DNA of 64,000 bases. Origin: Oceanobacillus manasiensis. GTDB lineage: Bacteria > Bacillota > Bacilli > Bacillales > Amphibacillaceae. The position numbers and the translations under genes were made by a program. This document shows, piece by piece, positions 51,580 through 60,710 of the stretch. Position 1 is the stretch's first letter; the number at the start of each line of letters is the position of its first letter. The stretch lies in the NCBI RefSeq assembly GCF_000724085.1, contig NZ_CCDL010000001.1, positions 186,001-250,000 of the forward strand. Direction: 5' to 3'. Below the pieces are notes generated by a model. That model saw only the letters and a program-made list of their open reading frames with translations. It was not told the DNA's origin and made no database searches.

Positions 51580-53289
51580 TTATAACAAGTTGCGCTCAAT
51601 TTCTTTCATCTCATAAAAATAACCCTTTTTATTCATCAGTTCTTGGTAGGATCCTGATTCTATCAGTTGCCCTTGGTCCATAACGAGGATTTGATCCATC
51701 TTTTCCATCCCAGCCAGACGATGGCTAACAAGAATAAGCGTATCGTTTTCCGCTTCTTCCAGTATTCTTTCATGGACATTTTTTTCCGTTAGTGCATCCA
51801 CAGAAGAGGTTGGCTCATCCAGCAGCCATAGTTTTCCCTTCTTAAGTAATGCCCTGGCTATGGCGAGACGTTGCTTTTCGCCTCCAGAAAGATTAGCACC
51901 TTTTTCAAGTACGTTATCAGACAGGGAAAACCTATCTAACATAACCTTCTGCAATGCCTCATTTAGTTGCTCATCTGTTAGGTCATCCCCGGCCAGTAAT
52001 AAATTGTCTTTTATGGTACCGAAAAAGAAATGATTATCCTGTAATACAACATTGGCTATATTCCAAATTGATTCCTTGTTAGACGTCGCCAAAGGTACAT
52101 CGTTTAACTTTATGTCTCCCCTACTTGGTTCGTATAGCTTTAGAAGAAGTTGAAGGATTGTTGATTTACCAGATCCACTCGGTCCAACAATCGCCGTTTT
52201 GCTTCCCTTTTTCAATTCAAAACTTACATTTCTTAAAGTCGGTCTACCCTGATCCTCAAAGGAAAATGTAACCTCATCCATGCATACAGAAGGTACTGTT
52301 TCAGGAAGAGAAGCTAGATTTTCTTTCTTAGTATTAGTATCCTGTTTGACTACTTGAAACAACCGTCGCGCGGCTCTTTGGTTGTCATGATAATAGATTG
52401 GGAATGCAGCCATTGGGGAAGCATCCTCAAAAACAGTGATGGAAATCATGACAAGCATTGCGAGCAACAAGCCTTCCAAGCTACCATTGGCAATTAAGTA
52501 TACACCTAGCCCAAGCACAATAGCTGTAATAACATGGGAAACAAGCGTATTCAATGACTGGCTAAACAGTTTATTTATTCCTTCTATTTCTTGCTCCTGA
52601 ATATACTTATCAGAAGCGCTTAACAGCTGTGATTCTCTTGTATCAAGCTGTTGATATATTTTTAAATCCCGAAATCCATAAAGATACTCCGTAACTTCTG
52701 TCGAAAGATCCGATCGATTTTCCCGTACATCTTGATCAATTTTTCTCTGTTTTATCGCAAAAATAGCAGGGACCACAAATCCTGTCAAAATAAGCCCCAA
52801 AAATAAGACAAGTGCTGCATAAAGGGAAAAAAATGCGGTGAAAAAAATGGTGCTCAGGAATACTAAAGCAAGAACAATTGGTGGATAAAAGACACGTAAA
52901 AAGAAGTTTTGCAGGCTTTCGATATCTCCCACGATCCTTGCAAGCAAATCACCACTACGGTACTTTTGAAAAATACCCGGAGCGAGCGGTTCTATTTTTT
53001 CAAAGAAGGATACTCGCAAATTACTTAAGATAGTAAAGGTCGCCCGATGGGAGAAATACCGTTCGGCATAACGGGTTAAAGCCCTTGTAAACCCAAGAAG
53101 TTTTACTGTTGAAGTTAATACAATTAACGCATATAAAGGCGGAGCAAGTGCAGCCTTGGAAATCAGATAACCACTTGCGGCAAAAAGGCCAACCCCTGCA
53201 ATTCCCGCTATGAATCCTACCAATATAGATATTAGAATATCCCTTTTTTCAGACATCATTAATTTTGTAACGATAGCTAAGTCCTTCAT
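51580..53289 (-). CDS. cydC: Thiol reductant ABC exporter subunit CydC
   Basis: A 569-residue ABC protein with six membrane helices (about 1-300) and an ATPase domain: Walker A GPSGSGKSTI, signature LSGGEKQRLAIARAL, Walker B LWLLDEPTSSVD. With CydD it forms the heterodimer exporting cysteine/glutathione-type thiols and is needed to assemble cytochrome bd. Its start shares a base with the cydD stop. It is the last gene of the operon. Confidence 0.9.
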   Translation of the reverse strand: MKDLAIVTKLMMSEKRDILISILVGFIAGIAGVGLFAASGYLISKAALAPPLYALIVLTSTVKLLGFTRALTRYAERYFSHRATFTILSNLRVSFFEKIEPLAPGIFQKYRSGDLLARIVGDIESLQNFFLRVFYPPIVLALVFLSTIFFTAFFSLYAALVLFLGLILTGFVVPAIFAIKQRKIDQDVRENRSDLSTEVTEYLYGFRDLKIYQQLDTRESQLLSASDKYIQEQEIEGINKLFSQSLNTLVSHVITAIVLGLGVYLIANGSLEGLLLAMLVMISITVFEDASPMAAFPIYYHDNQRAARRLFQVVKQDTNTKKENLASLPETVPSVCMDEVTFSFEDQGRPTLRNVSFELKKGSKTAIVGPSGSGKSTILQLLLKLYEPSRGDIKLNDVPLATSNKESIWNIANVVLQDNHFFFGTIKDNLLLAGDDLTDEQLNEALQKVMLDRFSLSDNVLEKGANLSGGEKQRLAIARALLKKGKLWLLDEPTSSVDALTEKNVHERILEEAENDTLILVSHRLAGMEKMDQILVMDQGQLIESGSYQELMNKKGYFYEMKEIERNLL

Positions 53290-55019
53290 TAGGCAGTTCC
53301 TCCCTGCTGTACGGATACCATTGCTGCATAGGCTGGGAGACTAGCAACAAGCTCAGCATGTGTTCCTTTACCAGCTAACTGTCCATCCTCCAGAAAAAGA
53401 ATCTGATCAGCGTTCTTAATGGTATGAAGTCTATGTGCAACCGTTATGATGGTTGCATTCTCTGTCAGTTTTTCAATGGACTTTTGTAAGATTCGTTCTG
53501 TCTTTAAGTCTAGGCCTGTTGTTGGTTCATCAAACAGGATCAGGGAAGGCTGTTTCAGGAAAGCTCTAGCCAATGCAAGACGTTGTTTTTCCCCACCAGA
53601 AAGCCCTCTTCCCGCTTCTCCAACAGGTGTATCCAATCCTTTATCCAATGTTTGCACTAGATCCATGATGCCTGCCTGCTCTACAGCAGCTTGAATAGCT
53701 TCCCTAGTAACATCACCTGTTGCGCCAATTGCTACATTTTCAGCTAACGTACCTGAAAAAATATAAGGATGCTGGGAAATATAACTCAGTTTACTAAACC
53801 ACTCGGCTTCCTGATAATCGCTTAATGGACCTCCATCTGCAATGATATCTCCAGTCGATAATGGTAACAGTCCTGCAAGCATATGCAATAATGTCGATTT
53901 TCCTGAACCACTTTTACCAACAATCGCAATCGAGGCATAGGGTTTGATCGTTGTCTCTATACCCGTAAGGTTAAATCCACTTTTACCATAGCTAAATCCT
54001 ACATCCTTTAATTCTAAATGAGGAGGTGTATGACTTTGTGGAAACGTTTTGTCGCCCCAATTTATCACCTTGTCGGATTCTGTAAGCTCCTCAGCGACTT
54101 TCTTCGCAGCCCCGATACTACTCTGTCCATTATGAAAAGCACTACCTAATTCTTTAAGAGAAGTGTAGAATTCTGGCGCCAGGATTAAAATTAAAAATCC
54201 TACAAAAAACGTGATTCCGTCGAATAAAATAAGTTGCAAGGCAATTTCTAACGCAATAATTCCGATACTGAGCATTGAGATGAGCTCTAACATAAAAGAA
54301 GAAGTGAAAGCGACCTTCAGAATTTCCATCGTAGCATCTCGGAAACCTAAGCTACTCTTTTCAATTGTTTGAGTTTGTTTACGGGCACGACCAAAAAGCT
54401 TAAGTGTGGTTAATCCCTGCAATGTATCAAGAAACCCACCAGAAAATGATGCAAGCTTGTCCAGCTGCTCTTCTGATTTTTTCTGTGTCTGCATTCCAAT
54501 GATAATCATGAAAATTGGTATAAATGGGGCGGTTATAATCATAATGAGGCCTGAATTTAAATGTTGTGTAAATACCACAACTAGAATAAGCAGTGGAATG
54601 AGGCTTGATTGAATAACCTGCGGAATATAGGAACTAAAATAGCTCTCCACCTCATCAACCGCATCCATTAAGATACTCACTTTTCCTCCAGACTGCCCTT
54701 TAACAGAGGATTGAACTGGAATTACCTTGTATTGATGAAGCAAAGATTGGCGAAAATCACTCTTAGCACTAGCTCCCATTTTAATCCCTATACGTCCATT
54801 TAAATAGGTAGATCCTGTTCTAAATAGCAATACAAGCAGGAGGATGCCTAGTAATGGTAGTACATCACGCAAATCGGCATTTCCCAAAAAGGCATCCTCA
54901 ATTACTGTGACCAGAAGATACGCCTGGGCAATAACCATCGTACCGGCAATTAGAGCAAATAACACCAGTAAGGCCATTCGTTTTCTTTGTTGTTTTATAA
55001 CTTCTTTTAACATATCCAT
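53289..55019 (-). CDS. cydD: Thiol reductant ABC exporter subunit CydD
   Basis: A 576-residue ABC half-transporter: membrane domain in the first 310 residues with GGKVSILMDAVDEVESYF, then Walker A GKSGSGKSTLL, signature LSGGEKQRLALARAF and Walker B LILFDEPTTGLD. The ATG at 55019 has GGAG at 9 nt; a TTG 15 nt upstream is less likely. It is encoded between cydB and cydC and partners CydC. Confidence 0.9.
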   Translation of the reverse strand: MDMLKEVIKQQRKRMALLVLFALIAGTMVIAQAYLLVTVIEDAFLGNADLRDVLPLLGILLLVLLFRTGSTYLNGRIGIKMGASAKSDFRQSLLHQYKVIPVQSSVKGQSGGKVSILMDAVDEVESYFSSYIPQVIQSSLIPLLILVVVFTQHLNSGLIMIITAPFIPIFMIIIGMQTQKKSEEQLDKLASFSGGFLDTLQGLTTLKLFGRARKQTQTIEKSSLGFRDATMEILKVAFTSSFMLELISMLSIGIIALEIALQLILFDGITFFVGFLILILAPEFYTSLKELGSAFHNGQSSIGAAKKVAEELTESDKVINWGDKTFPQSHTPPHLELKDVGFSYGKSGFNLTGIETTIKPYASIAIVGKSGSGKSTLLHMLAGLLPLSTGDIIADGGPLSDYQEAEWFSKLSYISQHPYIFSGTLAENVAIGATGDVTREAIQAAVEQAGIMDLVQTLDKGLDTPVGEAGRGLSGGEKQRLALARAFLKQPSLILFDEPTTGLDLKTERILQKSIEKLTENATIITVAHRLHTIKNADQILFLEDGQLAGKGTHAELVASLPAYAAMVSVQQGGTA

Positions 55020-55041
55020 GCGGGTTATCTCCAATCGGAGC

Positions 55042-56055
55042 TTATTTTTTACCTTTTACATAATCGGCATTGAACAGGAACAAACGCATTAATAGGATCA
55101 ATGAAGGTATTAATAGTAAGAGCCCGGCAATAAAGACAATAATAAGTGCAATTGCTGTAGATTCATAGGTTACACTGTCATAGATATTTATATAAGGATA
55201 TAGAATATAAGGCAAATGGCTTGCACCATAACCAAAGAATGCGAAGAAAAACTGCAACATTACGCTAATAAATGCCCAACCATAGTATTTCCCAATATAG
55301 ACCAGCCACATCGCTATCATAAAGAATGCCACAGATAAACCGAACATCCACCATAAATCAAGCATTTTGTCATAATGCTCTGGATTATGCTGTCCTAGGG
55401 CGATAAATGTCGTTAGAGAGGCGACAATGGTAGGTGTAGCCCAAAACAAGGCATACTTTCTAACCAGTTGTAATGCCTTTTGATCATCTGCCCGCGCTGC
55501 GTAATAGACAAGAAAGGTTGCACTAATGTACAGCACCGAAACAAGTGCGAGAAATACCACACTCCATGAGTATGGACTTGTAAATAATGCAAGATAATCA
55601 AGAGAGACAGTACCATTGATTTCTGTGATAAATCCCCCTTCTGACAAGGTCATAGCTGTAGAAAGGGACGCCGGTATGAGTAAGCCAGTGGCCCCATACA
55701 AAAACATATAGACATTACTTTGCTTTGATCCATAGTTTTCAAATGCGTAGAAAGAACCACGGATGGCCAATAGAATAATCGCAATACTACCTGGCACAAG
55801 CAAAGCTGTACCATAATAATAGGCCGAATCTGGGAAGAAACCAACGATTCCAACAAAGAAAAACACAAAGAACACATTGGTTACCTCCCAAACAGGTGAA
55901 AGATAACGTGATATTAGCTTATTTATAATATGGTCATTCCCTGTAACCTTCGCATAGTAGGCAAAGAATCCGGCTCCAAAATCAACCGATGCTACGATCA
56001 GGTATCCATACAAAAAGATCCACAAGGCGGTAATTCCTATTATTTCATAGCTCAT
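55042..56055 (-). CDS. cydB: Cytochrome bd quinol oxidase subunit II
   Basis: A 337-residue membrane protein with about nine helices. LWIFLYGYLIVASVDFGAGFF at the start and PVWEVTNVFFVFFFVG are the usual CydB signatures. It supports subunit I and completes the terminal oxidase. The ATG overlaps the cydA stop by 4 nt. Confidence 0.93.
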   Translation of the reverse strand: MSYEIIGITALWIFLYGYLIVASVDFGAGFFAYYAKVTGNDHIINKLISRYLSPVWEVTNVFFVFFFVGIVGFFPDSAYYYGTALLVPGSIAIILLAIRGSFYAFENYGSKQSNVYMFLYGATGLLIPASLSTAMTLSEGGFITEINGTVSLDYLALFTSPYSWSVVFLALVSVLYISATFLVYYAARADDQKALQLVRKYALFWATPTIVASLTTFIALGQHNPEHYDKMLDLWWMFGLSVAFFMIAMWLVYIGKYYGWAFISVMLQFFFAFFGYGASHLPYILYPYINIYDSVTYESTAIALIIVFIAGLLLLIPSLILLMRLFLFNADYVKGKK

Positions 56056-57404
56056 TCTTTATCCCCCTCTTCAATAGTCGGGTACTTTTTCTCCAACTCT
56101 TCCTCTGCTGGTTTTCCTTTAAAGAGCTTGCGAAGTACGATGACACATAATGTACCAAGAACAATATAAAGAGCTAGGAAGAAGAAGAACATAAGCCCAA
56201 TCTGTGGTGATCGTGTGGCCGCTTCATCTACTGTCATATAGCCACGCAAAATCCATGGCTGTCTCCCAACTTCAGCGTAGATCCAACCAAATTCAACTGC
56301 CAGCATGGCAAGAGGACCAGACAGGAATAAAAGACGAATCATCCATTTGTTATGTTCATCCCATTTCTTTATTCTGCTAACGATAATATAGAGCAAGGAA
56401 ACAGCGATCAAAAACATACCAATCATAACCATAAAGTCAAACATATAATGCACCCAAAGTGGTGGTCTTTCGTCCTCTGGAAATTCATTTAGACCCGTCA
56501 CTTCACTTTCAAAGTCCCCATGAGCTAAAAAGCTAAGAAGACCTGGAAGCCGTATTGCTCCAATGGGGTTGTCCTCGTTATTTAACCAGCCGAAAAGCAC
56601 AAGATCTGCGCCTTCTTCCGTTTCAAAATGCCACTCTGCAGCTGCTAGCTTTTCTGGTTGATGCTCAGCTAGGAACTTTGCAGATATATCTCCAGCAAGA
56701 GCTGTTACGATAGAAAATACAAAGACCAGTGTCATGGTCAGTTTTAATGCTTTTTTATGATATTCAGATTGCCTTTTCTTTAGCAAACTAAAGGCTGCAA
56801 TTGAAGCAAGAATCGCAGCTACAGTTAAATAAGAAGAACCTAGTACGTGTAATACCTTGGAAGTGGTAGCTGGGTTAAACATAGCTGCAACCGGATTAAT
56901 ACTTGTAAATTGCCCATCTTCCATGGTAAAGCCATCCGGTGTATTCATAAATGCATTTACAGTCGTAATAAAGAATGCAGATAACGCACCACCGATAACA
57001 ACTGGTATAGAAAACCACCAGTGGGTCAGTGGATTTTTAAATCGATCCCATGTATAAAGATAAATCCCTAAAAAGATTGCCTCAAAGAAGAAGGCGAATA
57101 CTTCCATAAATAAAGGCAGACTAATAACATTACCAGCAAGCTGCATAAAATTAGGCCAAACCAGCGATAGTTGCAATCCGATAGCGGTACCAGTTACAAC
57201 ACCTACAGCTACGGTAATAACGAATCCTCGTGTCCACCTTCTTGCTAGCATACGATAATGCTCGTCATTCTTTTTAACGCCAATAAATTCAGCAATACAA
57301 ATAAGTAATGGAACACCAACGCCAAGCGTTGCAAATATAATATGGAAAATGAGTGTCATTGCCGTGATCAATCGACTCATCAAAACCGGATCCAACTCAA
57401 ACAT
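56052..57404 (-). CDS. cydA: Cytochrome bd quinol oxidase subunit I
   Basis: A 450-residue subunit carrying hemes b558, b595 and d, which reduces oxygen to water with quinol electrons at low oxygen. The N-terminal heme ligand region SRLITAMTLIFHIIFATLGVG (H21), a short quinol loop as in Gram-positives, and the diagnostic GRQPWILRGYMT are present. The ATG at 57404 follows CAGGGGGG; upstream in-frame codons lie before that site. First gene of cydABDC; a Rex-type site lies upstream. Confidence 0.95.
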   Translation of the reverse strand: MFELDPVLMSRLITAMTLIFHIIFATLGVGVPLLICIAEFIGVKKNDEHYRMLARRWTRGFVITVAVGVVTGTAIGLQLSLVWPNFMQLAGNVISLPLFMEVFAFFFEAIFLGIYLYTWDRFKNPLTHWWFSIPVVIGGALSAFFITTVNAFMNTPDGFTMEDGQFTSINPVAAMFNPATTSKVLHVLGSSYLTVAAILASIAAFSLLKKRQSEYHKKALKLTMTLVFVFSIVTALAGDISAKFLAEHQPEKLAAAEWHFETEEGADLVLFGWLNNEDNPIGAIRLPGLLSFLAHGDFESEVTGLNEFPEDERPPLWVHYMFDFMVMIGMFLIAVSLLYIIVSRIKKWDEHNKWMIRLLFLSGPLAMLAVEFGWIYAEVGRQPWILRGYMTVDEAATRSPQIGLMFFFFLALYIVLGTLCVIVLRKLFKGKPAEEELEKKYPTIEEGDKE

Positions 57405-57544
57405 GCGTAAACCCCCCTGATTGGAAAATACATTAAAAATAGTTTGCTCAGTACTGATCAAACTATCATTTATTTAAAAGCTCACAAGCATAATGCCAGC
57501 AAGTAAGCATGGTATATAAAAATCATTAATTGGTGTACTTCTCC

Positions 57545-57609
57545 ATTATAACGCAACCTTACGCTTATACGAGAACCTTCTAATGACAATTACGTGACAT
57601 TCTTCACAG
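57545..57609 (-). promoter_or_regulatory. cydA upstream region with a Rex-type operator
   Basis: On the minus strand CTGTGA-AGAATG-TCACGT (57609-57592) matches the Rex consensus TTGTGA-N6-TCACAA at 10 of 12 positions. A TATAAT (57550-57545) downstream may be the -10, though its -35 is poor. Rex would relieve repression when NADH rises at low oxygen. Confidence 0.6.
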
Positions 57610-57844
57610 CCCATGCTAACAAGCTGTTTTTATCTTTAACCATGTACCCTTTTATCATACACTCTACACCTTGAATTGATTGGTGGTTCGGTTATCTACA
57701 AGTGGAAAATCGATACGAGTGATTGACTTCCACACACTTTTCTAGTGCAACACTCAATCGTTTGTATTTTAACCCGTTTGACTAAACTTTACACACCAAA
57801 GACTGAATGCTCCTTTCTCTATCATTTCATTCTGGAGGCCAGTC

Positions 57845-57874
57845 TTGTGAAACAGCAGCATGGTTTGCTATCAT
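57845..57874 (+). promoter_or_regulatory. Promoter upstream of prfC
   Basis: TTGTGA (57845-57850), 18 nt, TATCAT (57869-57874). It precedes a start-stop codon pair and repeat A copy 2. Confidence 0.5.
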
Positions 57875-57890
57875 ATAAAAAGATTAGTAA

Positions 57891-57911
57891 AAGGAGAATC
57901 ATCCAATGTAA
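57891..57911 (+). other. Start-stop element (ATG-TAA) with strong ribosome binding site
   Basis: AAGGAG (57891-57896), 9 nt, then ATG TAA (57906-57911). An excellent initiation site is followed at once by a stop. It could be a minimal upstream ORF or the remnant of a gene start cut off by the repeat that begins at 57936. Confidence 0.5.
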
Positions 57912-57935
57912 ATAATCCCTCGTCAAAAGTACTCA

Positions 57936-58085
57936 AATAAAGTGAAACTTCAATCAGTGGAGGGTTTTTTTGTTCCCCCACTGGTTGTAAGTGGAACGAA
58001 TCGGGGTGTTAGCGTCCATTTACTCCCACTTTCACTTCATGTTTTAAAGTGGGACATCTTACGGACGGTTGCACCGGGATAAAAA
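57936..58085 (+). repeat. Hairpin repeat family A, copy 2
   Basis: Matches 103-260 throughout, with changes that mostly keep the stems: first hairpin CAGTGG...CCACTG closed by an AAT/GTT wobble, second hairpin ACTCCCACTTT/AAAGTGGGA. Like copy 1 it ends just before the ribosome binding site of the next gene and has the same orientation as that gene. Confidence 0.75.
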
Positions 58086-58110
58086 CTATATCAAAGAAGG
58101 GATTTTATAT

Positions 58111-59691
58111 ATGAGCATACATGATGAAGTGCAGAAAAGACGGACCTTTGCCATCATTTCCCACCCAGATGCGGGAAAAACAACCTTAACGGAAAGATTG
58201 CTTCTATTTGGCAATTTGATTCGTTCGGCAGGTACTGTTAAAGGAAAGAAATCTGGTAAATTCGCTACCTCTGACTGGATGGAGATAGAAAAACAACGCG
58301 GTATCTCAGTCACATCCAGTGTTATGAATTTCCCATATAAAGATTACCAAGTAAACATTTTAGATACCCCTGGGCATGAAGACTTTAGTGAGGACACATA
58401 CCGAACACTCACAGCAGTTGATAGTGTTGTCATGATTATTGATGCAACAAAAGGGATTGAAGCGCAGACCAAAAAGCTCTTTAAAGTTTGCCGCATGCGT
58501 GGCATCCCTATATTTACGTTCATTAATAAACTCGACCGTGAAAGCAGGGAACCACTAGAATTAATGGAAGAGATAGAGGAATTACTTGATATTGAAACAT
58601 ATCCAATGAACTGGCCTGTAGGAATGGGGAAACAATTTCTCGGCATTTTTGATCGCCAGGGGAAACAGTTTATCCAATTTAACGGAAATGAAGAGGAGAC
58701 TGTGATCCCTTATGACGAGCTAAACAATGAGGAACATGCGAATCTTCGTACACATTCCAGCTATACGCATGCTGAAGAGGAACTAGAATTGCTTGATGAA
58801 GCTGGCGACTCTTATTCAATGGATGCTATCATGTCCGGTGACCAAACGCCTGTATTTTTCGGAAGTGCTCTCGCTCCATTTGGCGTCCAAACATTTTTTG
58901 ATACGTTTATTTCCATGGCTCCTGCACCTGTTCCAAGAAAATCTACAGAGGGGCCAATTCAGCCTGATGATGAAGCATTTTCTGGTTTTATATTTAAAAT
59001 CCAGGCAAACATGAACCCGGCACACCGTGATCGTGTAGCATTTCTTCGTATTTGCTCAGGGAAATTTGAACGAGGTATGAGCGTTAAACTTGCAAGGTCT
59101 AATAAAGTGATTAAACTTTCCCAGACCCAGCAATTTGTTGCTTCATCAAGAGATACTGTTGAAGAAGGTTATGCGGGGGACATTATCGGTATATACGACC
59201 CTAATATTTATCGCATTGGGGACACTCTCCTTACTGGCAAAAAACAATTTGACTATGATGAACTACCCCAATTTCCTCCAGAATTATATAAAAAGGTAAC
59301 GGCAAAGAATGTAATGAAGGGAAAACAATTTAACAAAGGTATTGAACAGCTTGTCCAAGAGGGTGCGATTCAATTATTTAAAGGGCACCGTAATGACGCA
59401 CGAATTATTGGAGCAGTTGGCGAATTGCAATATGACGTTTTCAAGCATAGAATGTTAGCGGAATATAATACTGAGGTGATGTTGGAGTCGATCGGTGAAC
59501 GTATTCCTAGGTGGTTAAAAGAAGATCAAATAGACCCATCTATTTTCGATGAACGTAGTATGCTTGTGCAAGATCGAGAAGGCAACTATGTTGCACTGTT
59601 TAAAAACGACTTTGCATTAAATTGGTTTCATGATAAGTATCCAAAGGTGGATCTTATCGACCTATTTGAATCAAATCAATATAATCAATAG
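58111..59691 (+). CDS. prfC: Peptide chain release factor 3
   Basis: A 526-residue GTPase that recycles class I release factors from the ribosome. G1 [13 protein letters not shown]2 region around [13 protein letters not shown]3 [14 protein letters not shown] and G4 NKLDRE are intact, followed by the RF3 domains II and III. The ATG at 58111 has AAGGGA at 9 nt. It is monocistronic with a strong terminator. Its leader contains repeat A copy 2 and a start-stop element. Confidence 0.95.
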   Translation: MSIHDEVQKRRTFAIISHPDAGKTTLTERLLLFGNLIRSAGTVKGKKSGKFATSDWMEIEKQRGISVTSSVMNFPYKDYQVNILDTPGHEDFSEDTYRTLTAVDSVVMIIDATKGIEAQTKKLFKVCRMRGIPIFTFINKLDRESREPLELMEEIEELLDIETYPMNWPVGMGKQFLGIFDRQGKQFIQFNGNEEETVIPYDELNNEEHANLRTHSSYTHAEEELELLDEAGDSYSMDAIMSGDQTPVFFGSALAPFGVQTFFDTFISMAPAPVPRKSTEGPIQPDDEAFSGFIFKIQANMNPAHRDRVAFLRICSGKFERGMSVKLARSNKVIKLSQTQQFVASSRDTVEEGYAGDIIGIYDPNIYRIGDTLLTGKKQFDYDELPQFPPELYKKVTAKNVMKGKQFNKGIEQLVQEGAIQLFKGHRNDARIIGAVGELQYDVFKHRMLAEYNTEVMLESIGERIPRWLKEDQIDPSIFDERSMLVQDREGNYVALFKNDFALNWFHDKYPKVDLIDLFESNQYNQ

Positions 59692-59707
59692 CGTTTTATT
59701 TACACTA

Positions 59708-59752
59708 AAAGGGCTGCCTCTTTGTATGACAACAAATGGGCAGCCCTTTTTT
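59708..59752. terminator. Terminator after prfC
   Basis: AAAGGGCTGCC pairs with GGCAGCCCTTT, followed by more T residues; loop of about 20 nt. Confidence 0.85.
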
Positions 59753-59768
59753 GATGTTGATGCTGATA

Positions 59769-60146
59769 CTACACTTTAAAATCAGGAATCTCAAGGAATT
59801 CTAGCGATTCTTCTAAGCTTGAAAAGGCACGGACCGAATCGTAGGCACCCGCACTTTTAGATATACGGTTTAGCTGTTCTTTCCACGTCACATTAGTTGC
59901 AATGGTAGCAGTTTTGTCGATATTGCTACCTATCCAGCTCATTAATTCACCCCATACTTCGTTTACCTCACGTGTTGCAACATTCTGTATGGCGCTATTA
60001 TCGTTTAAAAATTTAGTAACATTAGGCTGACTTAATATGCGCTTCACTTCCATCGCCTGCCGCTGTGCTTCTTCTACAGTTTCGGCCATTTCATTATACT
60101 TAAAAAATAGCACGTCCTTGTAAATTTTCATTTCGTATTTCTCCAT
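59769..60146 (-). CDS. SpoIIAA-like STAS domain protein (tentative)
   Basis: A 125-residue soluble protein. The succession of short strands and helices, with DNSAIQNVATREVNEVW, ATNVTWKEQLNRISKSAG and a final FSSLEESLEFL helix, resembles the SpoIIAA-like/STAS group rather than an enzyme. No catalytic motif is seen. The ATG at 60146 has GAGAGG at 7 nt. It faces prfC and is not in an operon with a kinase or sigma factor. Confidence 0.55.
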   Translation of the reverse strand: MEKYEMKIYKDVLFFKYNEMAETVEEAQRQAMEVKRILSQPNVTKFLNDNSAIQNVATREVNEVWGELMSWIGSNIDKTATIATNVTWKEQLNRISKSAGAYDSVRAFSSLEESLEFLEIPDFKV

Positions 60147-60660
60147 CACTTTTCCTCTCTTTTTTCCAATCTATTGCAACTGAAGGTTTGTTTTGTTTTT
60201 GATAGAGTGAATGAAGGACTTCTAATTCTAATCTGTTCGAGACTTCATAAAACGGATGAACTTCACTTTGCCCTGCATATAAGTTTTATAACTTCTTCAT
60301 CTCTATTTTGTTGGACCAGTGTCTTTTAGTTGCATAGAGGTTTTTTTCCATTCCCTTGAACACATCTCACACTTTACTGCTTTAAAGATGTCCAAGGGTA
60401 ATCCACTGTATCGAGCCCTTGATAATCATAACATCAACCCGAACAATTAGGTATGCAGAAGCACCCTCTTAACACCCCCAAATATTACCATTTAGCAAAG
60501 AAAGGATGGACCGAAATGCATAAGGAAATTGGGCCGTAAAGGTGTTTAGTTCAGAGGACGCATTTACATACAGATTTTATTGTCACCAGTTGGCTATCGA
60601 AACTTAGAACTACAATCTACTAATACCAACAGATATACACTTACCCTGAATGCAGGAAAT
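60147..60660. other. Intergenic region without an intact gene
   Basis: About 510 nt upstream of the STAS-like gene. On the minus strand a coding-like stretch at about 60285-60180 (…HPFYEVSNRLELEVL… ) faintly recalls Spo0E-type phosphatases, but it is interrupted by a stop and lacks a start, so it may be a decayed small gene. Nothing else is recognised. Confidence 0.3.
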
Positions 60661-60693
60661 ATAAAAGACCAAATCACACCAATTCGGTCTTTT
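60661..60693 (-). terminator. Terminator of helD
   Basis: On the minus strand AAAAGACC pairs with GGTCTTTT, followed by TATATTTCC; moderate strength. Confidence 0.65.
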
Positions 60694-60710
60694 AACCTAG
60701 AATTCAACTG

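Noticed and set aside
60100-60300. A Spo0E-like small gene on the minus strand
   Set aside because: The frame is broken by a stop near its start and runs into the next gene in another frame. It is kept only as a possible remnant.
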